A program made the translations under genes and the position numbers. The notes beneath the pieces are model-generated. The model did no database searches and was not told the DNA's origin. It saw nothing but the letters and a program-made list of their open reading frames with translations. Source: Canis aureus (lineage: Eukaryota; Chordata; Mammalia; Carnivora; Canidae). Taken from it: DNA of 64,000 nucleotides. The DNA lies in NCBI RefSeq assembly GCF_053574225.1, contig NC_135632.1, forward strand, positions 31,066,001-31,130,000, in the 5' to 3' direction. This document shows, one piece after another, positions 35,075 through 45,329 of the stretch; positions within the stretch are counted from its first letter, which is position 1, and each line of letters opens with the position of its first letter.

Positions 35075-35255
35075 GGATCCCTGGGTGGCGCAGGGGTTTG
35101 GCGCCTGCCTTTGGCCCAGGGCGCAATCCTGGAGACCCGGGATCGAATCCCACATCGGGCTTCCGGTGCATGGAGCCTGCTTCTCCCTCTGCCTGTGTCT
35201 CTGCCTCTCTCTCTTTCTCTCTCTGTGACTATCATAAATAAATAAACATTTAAAA
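35075..35255 (+). mobile_element. Young SINEC_Cf SINE
   Basis: Near-consensus: head gatccctgggtggcgcaggg, gcgcctgcctttggcccagg, B-box-like gatcgaatccc, cttccggtgcatggagcctg, CT-rich part and ataaataaataaac tail. Exact 13-bp TSD aaaatgaaattag at 35062-35074 and 35256-35268. It forms an inverted pair with the next SINE. Confidence 0.97.
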
Positions 35256-35425
35256 AAAATGAAATTAGTGAGAACTGAAACTAAAATAAGGTTCTATTTC
35301 ATTGTTAAACAATACTCAGACTAAACAAAATTAACCTACTTTTTTGCACTAAGAAATATTTGTTTTTGGAATCTAAGACTGTGAACCAACTAAAAAGCTT
35401 ATTTGCCAAGGCTAATGGGTTGCTT

Positions 35426-35612
35426 TTTTTTTTTAAAGATTTTATTTATTTATTCATGAGAGACACAGAGAGAGAGAGAGAGGCAGAGACACAGGCAAAG
35501 GGAGAAGCAGGCTCCATGCAGGGAGCCCGATGTGGGACTCGATCCCAGGACTCCAGGATCACCGCCTGGGCCGAAGGCAGGCACTAAACCGCTGAGCCAC
35601 CCAGGGATCCCC
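35426..35612 (-). mobile_element. SINEC SINE (inverted relative to its neighbour)
   Basis: Minus-strand copy: ttttaaagattttatttatt, gagaggcagagacacaggca, gggactcgatcccaggactc and ctgagccacccagggatcc. TSD tgggttgctt (35416-35425) / tgagttgctt (35613-35622). Only about 170 bp separate it from the oppositely oriented copy at 35075. Confidence 0.95.
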
Positions 35613-35782
35613 TGAGTTGCTTATTAAGACTCACTTCGAGATTGCTTGCTATTCACACCAATTCAAAAACAATTATGTCATAAATTCTGCTATCTCAACC
35701 ATTTCTCTACCTTGTAAAACCTGTCTTAAAATTATCCAGTCCAGTCCCTAACACTGGTTAAAGACCCTGCCCTAATTTCCTA

Positions 35783-36100
35783 TTCTGAGACATTATTAAC
35801 TTTAAGTAGTGTACTCCTTTGCTGCTGTAGGTTTAATAAATTTAGCTTTACTTCATAAACAGATGTTTTTACTGGACGATTCTTTTTATTGACAGTCATT
35901 TTTATGATATCTCTTATAGTATCTAGAGAGGTAAGATATGAATATCTTTTACCGTCTTCATGATAAATGGTAAAGTGTTTTTCTTTCTGGTGTAGATAAA
36001 ACTGAACATGTGTTGAGGAAACTAAACAAACTGTCATGCTTTGATCTAGGGTTGTGTGCCATTCAAAGCTATCCAGTGGATTGTTCTCTATTTCGTGCAA
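35783..36100 (-). other. Unexplained protein-like open frame
   Basis: An open frame of about 106 codons on the minus strand. It has no ATG at its start (first codon TTG; an in-frame TAG lies 15 bases further upstream). The predicted sequence is not low complexity and not repeat-derived as far as I can tell (contains DSFEWHTTLDQS and YHEDGKRYSYLTSLDTIRDI). I do not recognise the family. It could be a fragment of a retrocopied or lost gene, or chance; no poly(A) tract or splice evidence supports either. Purely a candidate. Confidence 0.2.
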
Positions 36101-39100
36101 GTTAGATACAGATATCTAACTGTGCATCAGTAGGAATTGGCAATCATTACAACTTCCACCACCCTTCTGGAACTTAAATAAGGAGAAAATCCAAGTATTA
36201 AATTATATTCCACAATATTCAGATAATGCATTTACTGCACTTGGGCCTCTACAGAAATGCTGTTAATAAGATGAATAAGCATTCCTATTCTATTATTTGC
36301 CATTTTACTCTTGAACACTTCTCTGAAATAGCTTTTGGCTCCCTACCAAGAATATAAAGAAAAATCTTAAACTATTTTGGCTTCCACATCTAAGAACTTG
36401 AAATAATGCTCAACCTTACTGGGGTTTGGGAAGAGTGGAAACAGAATTGCAATGATGATAAGAAAAGAGTAAATTGTTCACTTTCTGGATTGGGTTCTCA
36501 CTTTTGTGAACCAGTGGATAATGACTCTGGATAAGGGTTCTGGGAAAGTACTGTGAAAGAATGATTGAACCAAATTGAATCTTCTGGCTAGAGAGGCAAT
36601 GTTCCTTCAAATGTGAGTAATGTGCTACCTTCTCACCAGGAGAATGAATCCTGATGACCACCTGAGGTAGGTGCATGGGGAAAGGAATATGGGAGAGAGG
36701 AGAGTGAGCATGCATGCAGTGTTGCAATGTGTCCTGGTTATAACTGTCACACCTAAACCTACAGAATAAGTCTTATACTGTATCTTCCTCCTAAAAACTA
36801 TTTCCTCAGGTTATGTATCTTTTGTAGGAAATAATGATTAACAGAAAAATTCAGCACATTCCACTTCCCAAACCTGATGTTAGAAGACTACCTACATGAA
36901 TTTCTGAGTTTTGTATTGCTAATTCACAGAAAAGCATTTGACAAATGAGTATTATATCCCAGGGACTATTACCATCCTTAAAGTGATGGTTTTTAATATT
37001 CCAATAGAAAAGATGGATATCTACAAACAGGTACTCATATGAACTTGTTTATTTTGTTTATCTTTGGAAAGCTTCTACATCAGAAGCCTTGTCTTCATTA
37101 AACTAAACTTTATTAAATCAAAGGACTTGTTCTCTTCCTTCTGTTCTTACAGAGGTTATTATGTTTCTGTCAATTTGGAATAAAATTATCAAATGTCTGG
37201 CCTTTTAAAGGGAGATTAAAACTCTTACTTGGTGAGGATTAGTAATTCTACCTCCTTTACCACTCACTATACTCCAAAGGCCATCCTCCCAGCCTTTGAT
37301 CACAATGCTAATTCATCATAAACTCATACCTCATAATGATCCCATCTGTTTAGATTTCCTCATCAGTAGTTGTTAAAATTAGGCAAAGATTTGTCGGTTG
37401 GTTATTTTTATTCACAGCCACATTAATGCAAGCCCTAAAGTAATCAGCTTGTATTATGTGGCCTTTCATGCAGGGTGCACAGATTTGCAGCTTGTTTGGT
37501 TTATCCAGGCTCATGCTTGTGAGGCAGCTGTTAGGCATTTAGTTAATAAAATCCTCTTCCTCCAGGGAACTGTGCTTTGTCCATTCACAGGGAGATACAT
37601 GTAGCCTATACATGTAGCCTACAGTTAACACTGGAAGAATTTTAAATCACTCTTCCTTCTTCCCTTCTGTCCTTTCCTTTCCTTTCCTCTCTCTGTCTTC
37701 TTCTTCTTCTTTTTTTTTTTTTTAATGAAGTCATCTCCAGAATTTTAGTGGATAGTTTCTCTAAAACTAGCCCACTAATTCAAGCATGACAAAACCTGTC
37801 CACTATGTTTCTTAATTTTCTTGAAGAGAGTAGGTTAACACTTCCTATTATATTTTTGAGATAAATCATATTGACTTCAAGTGTTAGTAAGTAAATGATC
37901 TTCGAATGTACTTAAACTATTCAGTCTCTAGCCCATCTTCTGTTCAGTACTTCTATTTGACTTTTTTTTTTTTTTTTGGTTTTAGAGGGGTGTCTTATCT
38001 GTCTTTTTCAAATATTGAAGAAATGAAAATATGAGATTAAACCTTTTCTCATTTGATTGTGTCCTGCCAAAAGATCGTATCAATGAAAACTCATTCAAAT
38101 ATCTCATTAAAATTCAGTCCCTAGATGAACAAACTTAATTGGCATGAATTCAAGATACATAATTATTTAAATTATGAATATTTCTAGAAACAGAAGATTA
38201 TGATGAAAAGCATCTATTTATGTTGCATCATTTCATTGTATTGGAAGTTACAATAAAAATATACATTGCACTGCTGCTAAAAAGTGGAATATAAAATTAT
38301 GAACATATAGCATTTTTAAAACAAAAATGGCTTTATTTAAAATATCTTAAATGTCCCTTGTTTCAGTTGTATTGAAAAATTGAAATTCTGAAAGATAAAG
38401 TCTTAATCTTATTTGGAGTTCAGATAAAATCTAACAATAACTATGTGAAAAATTACCCTGATGTTTAACACAGATAACTTTGGACATTAAAAGACATATA
38501 TATCTAATGGCGAAAAAAATTCCCAGTTCAATAAAAAGTAGTATGTGCGTACAGACCACCAATATGGGGAGAAGTTAAGAGACCTGGTTAGTGTAAGTCA
38601 CCACAATCATATTCAATAGAAAGCCAGCATGTGATAATTATTTTAAGAATTAATAAAAATACAACAAAAAAGATTTGTATGTTATTTAACACTCTGCATA
38701 CTTCCCTGTCATTCCATTTATATGGCATATTTTTTCCTACTACCCAGAGACCGTGGGTGCTATGCCTTGACAGTGCTGTGGTTATCTGGGAATAAGATAA
38801 ATACTTTCAGAATCTCAGAGAAAGGGTTTATAGTTCATTAAAATTCAACACACTACAGAACTGCTGACACTACTTTCCATTTCCCAAAAGGCACCTTGGG
38901 TGGAGGTTATTTTTCCTTTTTAAAGATTGGTATTATTATTGCAGGTATTTGCTAGTTCAAGACAATGCAAATAGAGTTGTAAGCACAAACATCTAACAGC
39001 ATTGTGTAACTTTAGAAAAGCTCTCATGCTTCTTTTTAATGTAGGTGTATCTCTTTAATTTTCAGCTTTTAATGTTCTTGTTTTAACTAGTATTTTTCTG

Positions 39101-39999
39101 TTATCAGGTGAAATGAATGAGTTTCTCTCTAAATGCTGTCTGTATTGATGATATATATTAGTGGTTACAGTAAAGCAACTAGTTCATTTAAGAAATGTGA
39201 AAATATTCTCCCACTCCCCACTAAAAAGGAAAAATGAAAATAAGAGAAACAAAAGTAGCATATATCCCCATACACAAATAACAAAGGGGTCAGTTGAACA
39301 GTTTTAAGAAGGTAGAACATCAGATGTAAGTTGGAAGTCAAGGGCTTATATAGAAAGTCAGCAGAAGGCAAAGATACTATTCACACCTCATACTTTTAAT
39401 GGGACTCAGAGCAAACAGAGGGCTAGTTAGAAAATGTTTGTCCCTAGTGTATGAATTTCAACATGCACATTAAGAGGTTACTCAGAAATGAGGTTTTCTT
39501 GCTGAGACTACCATGGAAATGGTGCTCATTACTCTGGCCAATGGCAACTTAAAAGCTCAACTGGTTCCATTAAATTCTAGCTTAAAACTAAAAAAGATTA
39601 CCAATAACAACCAGGTATATACTAGATTTTGTTTCAATAGATAGATTTTAAACTTCTCATTTTAATATCAGAAATGATTTCTCTTTCTAATTGGCCATGA
39701 ATATTGAAGGTATGTTACACCACATCAAGGCTTAATATCTATCAAAAGGTAAAACTCTGTAGGCTCTGTTCTACTTCCTGAAGGTAACAGAACTGGATAT
39801 TTATAACAAAGTAGTACAGAAAGCTAAAATATTTGGAAAGTAATGTAGTTTTTCCGGATAAGTATTATCAACTTAAGTAACAAATACTGTGTACACTTTT
39901 TTTGTATTTGAATCTTATTTTTTATTTTTTTGTTAGTTCCTCAAGTAGATTTTCCAGATTATTATTTTTCTGCTGGGTTGATTCTATACTTGGCTGCTT
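36101..39999. other. Long repeat-poor tract, 3.9 kb
   Basis: The longest stretch without a SINE, LINE or DNA transposon that I recognise. It holds T-runs at 37708-37724 and 37962-37978, a short tandem of acatgtagcct near 37596-37620, and a conserved-looking block at about 37380-37600. The open frame 36416-36727 (minus) has no known motif. Confidence 0.45.
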
Positions 40000-40015
40000 C
40001 TGATGCACATTTAAA

Positions 40016-40218
40016 AAAATATTTCATTTATTTATCTGAGAGAGAGGGAAAGAGCGAGCAGACATGTATGAGCAGAGGAGAGGAGGAGGGAAAAGGGACA
40101 AGCATATTCTGTGCTGAGCTTGGAGCCCAACATGGGGTTTGATCCCAGGACGTTAAGATCATGACTTGACCTAAAACCAAGAGTCAGGTGCTTAACCAAC
40201 TGAGCCACTCAGACACTC
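40016..40218 (-). mobile_element. Old SINEC-type SINE
   Basis: gagagagagggaaagagcga, cttggagcccaacatggggt, ttgatcccaggacgttaaga and ttaaccaactgagccactca identify an older subfamily on the minus strand. TSD tgatgcacatttaaa (40001-40015) / tgatgcatattttaaa (40220-40235). Confidence 0.92.
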
Positions 40219-40235
40219 CTGATGCATATTTTAAA

Positions 40236-41515
40236 TTGTGCATTTACATTTAAAGTATGATCTTTATACAAATAGCATTATAATACTTAGAGAATAAGCA
40301 TAAAGAACAAAAATTACATATATTCCTATACCCAAAGTAACTATTTTAACCACTAATAGTATGCTTGTATATGGTTAGCCATATATATTCTTTGGCATAA
40401 ATTTTCCAGTATAGCATTTATACTGCTTTGTAACTTTATTTTTAATTTGAGTACTCTACTGTTAGTCAGTCTTTTCAAATATAGTTAAACATTCTCTACA
40501 AAACCAATTTCAATTAATTCATACTAAAATACTGGAAAGGTCTAATTACAATTTATCTACCCAGTCTCTTATTCCTTGATATTTGGGTATTGGGAGAAGC
40601 CATTATTATGATTGTTGTTACTGTTCTGGTTCTTTTATTTGAGAATGCAGCAAGCACAATCAGTGACTTTTTCAGTGGGGTTTGTAATTCTAAAATTGCC
40701 TTCTTTGAATTTCAGAAAATTGTAAGCGGTTTCCTTGAATAATATTGTTATTCCTCAAACTGGAGAATGTATGTGAAACATTTATAATTGTCCTTTTGAC
40801 ACTAATGTCTCCTTTTGACACTAATGTCCATAGTTATAGTGATAAGCATATCTGATAAGAAAAGTGAAATCACAACATATGGGGATTACATGGTCTATGG
40901 TTTAAGAAAAACTATTCTTTTCTTTTGACATTTTCTCTATCTTCCTCCTTATTCCAATATCATTCTATAATTTTGAAGTTAAATTGCCAGTTTGATATGA
41001 CTCTTGACGGGGAGATTTTGTGATATTAATCAATGTCTTTGTCTTCAGGTTCAGCCTTTGTTATTTATTAGCTCCAAGGTTATTTCAAATGCTTGCCCTA
41101 GATCCTAACATCTAAGAGGAAATATTCAAATCCTTCCTACTCCTATTAAATAAAGACAGCCTTAATTTGAAATCTCTTCCTTGCTATCAGATGGTTTCAT
41201 AATACATTAAATAGTATCAAGAACATGGTCTTCTCTAATAACATTTGTTTGAATAGTTGTCCCTCATATCTTGTCTTTGATAGTTTTATTGTAAAATTGC
41301 CAAGGGATTTAGAGGATGTTGGAGAATAATGTCAGCATTCAGTCTCCATTCATTTATTATTCAGCATTACTATAGCCAACCATTTATTAGGAACCAAGGC
41401 TGGCACTAGGAGTTCAAAGATGTAATATACATTATCGCCTAGCATCAAAGAGGTTGACCTTATAGCTGCATACACAGACAATAATAACTATAATGCATTT
41501 CAAAAAGTACAAACT
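40236..41515. other. Unique AT-rich sequence
   Basis: Contains a small tandem duplication at 40791-40829 (ccttttgacactaatgtc twice, 18-bp period). Diverged cattcatttattattcagca and aggctggcactaggagttca near 41345-41425 hint at a very old repeat. No gene recognised. Confidence 0.4.
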
Positions 41516-41519
41516 TAGT

Positions 41520-41760
41520 GTCTGGAGGTGACCATCCGGTAGGTCCTCTTCTATTTACTGGTCACGTAATGTGGGACAAATTAGTTCCACCTAAACCAGT
41601 GGTAAAATATGTAAAATGGAAATTATGGCTGTACATAACCTATGGATTTGATGAGAGGGTTAAATGGCATATGTATATCAAGAGTTCAGCATAAACTCAG
41701 GCGCATAGTAAACACCAAGTGTAAATTACATTCATTACTAACATTGCCACCACTTTTGAA
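41520..41760 (+). repeat. MIR SINE
   Basis: ctggtcacgtaatgtgggac, gtaaaatatgtaaaatggaa, gatgagagggttaaatggca and gcgcatagtaaacaccaagt correspond to the forward MIR core and 3' part. Confidence 0.7.
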
Positions 41761-41907
41761 AAAATGAAATTACAGCCTTGTGGGTTACTGGACCCTAAGG
41801 GGCTTGTACCATCAGAAAGTTCATGACATGGTCATCTGTGAATAATTAAAAATAGGAAACAAGCTGCTACTTAACAAAATAGGTATGGTTATATAAATTA
41901 TAGTGAA

Positions 41908-42250
41908 CCTAAATCAGCAGTTGGAAAGTTTCTCTGTAAATGGCAAGATAATGAGTATTTTAGTCTTTGAGAATCAGTTTATGATAGGAACTTCTCTACT
42001 CTGCCATTGTAGTGGGAAAACAGTCATAGACAATGCATAAACAAATTAATGTGGCTGTGTTCCAATAAAACTTTATCTATAGGAACTCAATTTTAAACTT
42101 CAAATAATTTTCAGGTCATAAAATATTATATTATTATTATTATTTTGATATTTCAACTCTTTTAAAGTATTAGAGTCATTTATTTTGCTTGTGGGCTGTG
42201 CAAAACAAAAACAGATTAAGACTACAGACCATAGTCTGTCAACCTCTATT
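41908..42250 (+). mobile_element. Ancient DNA-transposon-like repeat (same family as 1608-1830)
   Basis: cagcagttggaaagtttctc, attttagtctttgagaatca, tctgccattgtagtgggaaa, acagtcatagacaatgcata and ttccaataaaactttatcta follow the same element in forward orientation, ending cagaccatagtctgtcaacc. An (ATT)n stretch at 42124-42142 interrupts it. Family name uncertain. Confidence 0.65.
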
Positions 42251-43098
42251 CTATATAGTAATGTATAGCAATTAAAAATACCATATTGATTTAGAAGATT
42301 ACTAAATAGTATACCAAAGTGTCGCTGCTTAATAGTCTCTCATATAGAGAAAAGCCTGAGAAAAATGCACCAAAAAGTCAAAAATAGCTCGTTATCATTT
42401 TTATAGATTATATTATGTTACAATGGTTTTATTATTTGTTCTTTCTAAATTTTCTAGGCCGAGCATGAAGTAACTGGAAAATTAGAAAATTCTGCTTTTA
42501 TCTAATAATATCTACTCAAAGTTGTTATTTGGTAAGTAGCCCACTGTGTTTTCAGTATATGCTCGTTCAACATAAAATTCAAATATTCAAAATGAAAATA
42601 CAACCTATACCCCAAACAATTTCATTTCTCTTACAGTTACTTTTTAAATTTTAATCTATATAATGTAAAAAAAATTATTGGTCAAAGATAAGTTTGGAAA
42701 CTTAACATATGAATCTTGTTAACTTTTTAAATGTCCTTTCCTTTATAGTCTCACTTTGTGTACATGCCCAGAGTAAGAAAGATGTTATTGCCACTTGCTT
42801 GTGACAGAGGGAGTGGATGCTGGTAAGTGTGAGACTAGAGAAAATATGAGAGAGCAGGCTTTTAGGTAATCATAAAATCTGTGAAGGAGTCATTTTGGTT
42901 ATCTTATTATCAAATCCCCAAAAGAGACAAAGAAACTCCTCAGAAATAGAAATCATTAAAAATAAAGTATTATACTTCCTAAGAACCATAACCAACTTCA
43001 GGCTCATTCATTCATAAATATTTATCAAAATTCAACTATGAGCTAGACATGAATATAGTCATTTAAGATAATATTGAGGTATCATTAGATTTAATGGG
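42251..43098. other. Unique AT-rich sequence
   Basis: No recognised repeat or gene. The block 42740-42860 has a more balanced composition but no motif I can assign. Confidence 0.4.
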
Positions 43099-43109
43099 GA
43101 AACATTACC

Positions 43110-43305
43110 CTTATTTATTTTTTTAAAGATTTTGTTTATTTATTCATAGAGACACACAGAGAGAGAGGGAGTGAGAGGCAGAGACACAGGCAGAGGGAGA
43201 AGCAGGCCTCATACAGGAAGCCCGACGTGGGACTCGATCCGATGTCTCCAGAATCACACCCCAGGCCGCAGGCGGCGCCAAACCGCTGAGCCACTGGGGC
43301 TGTCT
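43110..43305 (-). mobile_element. SINEC SINE
   Basis: Minus-strand copy: aaagattttgtttatttatt, gagaggcagagacacaggca, gggactcgatccgatgtctc, then a CpG-rich ggcggcgccaaaccgctgag and a truncated head. TSD gaaacattacc at 43099-43109 and 43306-43316. Partner of the inverted pair with 43431-43628. Confidence 0.94.
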
Positions 43306-43430
43306 GAAACATTACCTTAAAATCAAGAATGAGACAAATATTCCCCACCACCACTACTTGTAGTCAACATGGACATCCCAGCTATGTGCAATAACAATAG
43401 TGACACTAATAACTTTAAAAGCCTAAAGGT

Positions 43431-43628
43431 GGGATCCCTGGGTGGCGCAGCGGTTTGGCGCCTGCCTTTGGCCCAGGGCACGATCCTGGAGATCCAGGAT
43501 CGAATCCCACGTCAGGCTCCCGGTGCATGGAGCCTGCTTCTCCCTCTGCCTGTGTCTCTTCCTCTCACTCTCTCTCTGTGACTATCATAAATAAATAAAA
43601 ATTTAAAAAAAAATAAAAATAAAAAAAG
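43431..43628 (+). mobile_element. Young SINEC_Cf SINE
   Basis: Close to consensus: gggatccctgggtggcgcag, cggtttggcgcctgcctttg, gatcgaatcccacgtcaggc, ggtgcatggagcctgcttct and a long aaataaaaataaaaa tail. Exact 15-bp TSD taaaagcctaaaggt at 43416-43430 and 43629-43643. Very recent insertion. Confidence 0.97.
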
Positions 43629-43679
43629 TAAAAGCCTAAAGGTTTGCAAAAGAAAAAAAACTGCAAATATTATTGCCTG

Positions 43680-44520
43680 TCAATGTACTCCAGAATACCA
43701 TAAGAATAAATGATTAAAAATAATAGAAATATTCATCTGTGTAGCTAGATTTATGGTCAATACAAAAATAAATTATATTCCTATATATATATTCCTATAT
43801 ATATAATATATAATTCCTATATTCCTATATATTCCTATATATAGGAATAATATAATATATTCCTATATTCCTATAAATTATATTCCTATATAACAATACA
43901 AAAATAAATTATATTCCTATATATTCCTATATTCCTATATAAGCAAGATAGCACCACATGGCAACTTAAATACAAGGTGCTATAAAAAAGCTGTAGCAAA
44001 AACCGCATAGGATCTTTTTAGAGAAAACAATACTGAAAGGCATCCACAAGGACCCAAATAAACGAAGGCAATCTATGTCCTAATTAATATTTCCTTCAAA
44101 ATTAAAATATACATTTAATGGAATTCTGATCTAAAACTCAAAATGTATATTACAGTATTTAAGAAAATGATGGTAAAATTGTATGGAAGAGAAAAGGACA
44201 AAGAGTAACTCAGGCAATTTTGATGATGAACAAAATGTAAAGACTTGCCCTATCAGATAACAAGAGTTATTTTTAAAGTTACAGTAATTTAGAGTATGTG
44301 GTATTGGTATTAATATAAGATAGATTAATAGTTGTGGAACAGAATGGAAAGCCCAGAAATACACTTAGGTTGATGAGTGCTAAAAATAAAGAACTATTCA
44401 ATAATTCATCTAGGGAAACATTGTTAGCCCTCTATATAACACAATACACAAATACAAGGTCTCTCTATGTTCTTATATATATTTTCCATGGTAAAAAAGT
44501 AAAAGAAATTAGGTTTCATT
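43680..44520 (+). mobile_element. L1 ORF2 fragment with an internal satellite
   Basis: ggtcaatacaaaaataaatt (RT 3' side), then after the satellite aaaggcatccacaaggaccc, tacagtaatttagagtatgt, ggtattggtattaatataag and gaacagaatggaaagcccag follow L1 ORF2 order. A weaker match continues to about 44520. Old and frame-broken. The next L1 fragment (45330) restarts with the same consensus region, so the two are separate pieces. Confidence 0.7.
43775..43940. repeat. AT-rich attcctatat satellite with an inverted unit
   Basis: About 165 bases built from attcctatat units of uneven spacing. The L1 segment caatacaaaaataaattata occurs twice, at about 43758 and 43894, showing that the array grew by duplication of an L1 piece. 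In its middle, ataggaat...attcctat is an inverted repeat able to form a hairpin. Confidence 0.9.
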
Positions 44521-45329
44521 TCTTAACAGATAGTCCTTAGTGTGCATTTTGGCCCATCAGGAAGAATGTACTATTATCAAAAGTCAGTCTGATTGCATTG
44601 TTTATTATTCAATCCTAAAATTATGGGTACTCTGTGATTCCAGATGCCTTAAATGTTTGATGGCATGGCATTCTTTTAATAAGGATCACTTGAAGTCCTC
44701 AGCTAAACTATATAAAACACAGAAGTAAGATTCACTGAGGATGCTATAATGATCCCTCATATCTTTTTAAATGTCATGGTATCAGCCCAAAGTCCTTAGG
44801 TCCTATGATTCCTAGTTTTGGTAAAATACTGGTTACCTAAAAACCAAGGACAACTACCAGCACCTTACCTAATATAGTGCTGGAAATGATCAGACAATGA
44901 TTGTTGAGAGGATTATTATTCTCTTGGAGATTATGAGATACTCTACAGAGCCATATTTGGACCAGAATTTTACCTAACTTTAGGGGCATTAAGCTTACCA
45001 TATCACAAATAAAATAACCCTAAGAATCTGCTTGCCTTCCTAGAATGAATATTTTATATCTTGCTACCACCGTGGGCTACATGAATATAGGCATCTGCTA
45101 ATATCTACTGAAGTGTGTATTTAATTTGATCATATGTAAATCACATCTCAAAAAAAGTTCTTGAGAATTAAATAAAGTGGTATGGTGGGGGATGGGGGGC
45201 TTGGTGACAGAAGTTTGGGAACTATTTTTCCATACCCATATTCTTTCCCAGAGAATGCACAATGGACATGAATATTAGGGCTTGAAAACTGCTACAGGAA
45301 TACTTGAGATTAGCTTTGTCACTACAGAC
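44521..45329. other. Sequence between two L1 fragments
   Basis: No recognised repeat. Mixed composition with a ggtgggggatggggggcttgg G-rich patch at 45184-45205. Confidence 0.35.

Noticed and set aside
35075..35255. tRNA gene, because of A-box and B-box-like sequences
   Set aside because: These belong to the tRNA-Lys-derived head of SINEC; no complete cloverleaf or anticodon stem is present.
36416..36727. 103-codon antisense frame next to the protein-like frame at 35.8 kb
   Set aside because: Histidine- and serine-rich composition without motif, and no continuity of frame with the neighbouring candidate.
43775..43940. CRISPR-like array of short repeats
   Set aside because: Spacing is irregular, there are no unique spacers of constant length, and the context is a vertebrate L1. 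It is an AT-rich satellite.
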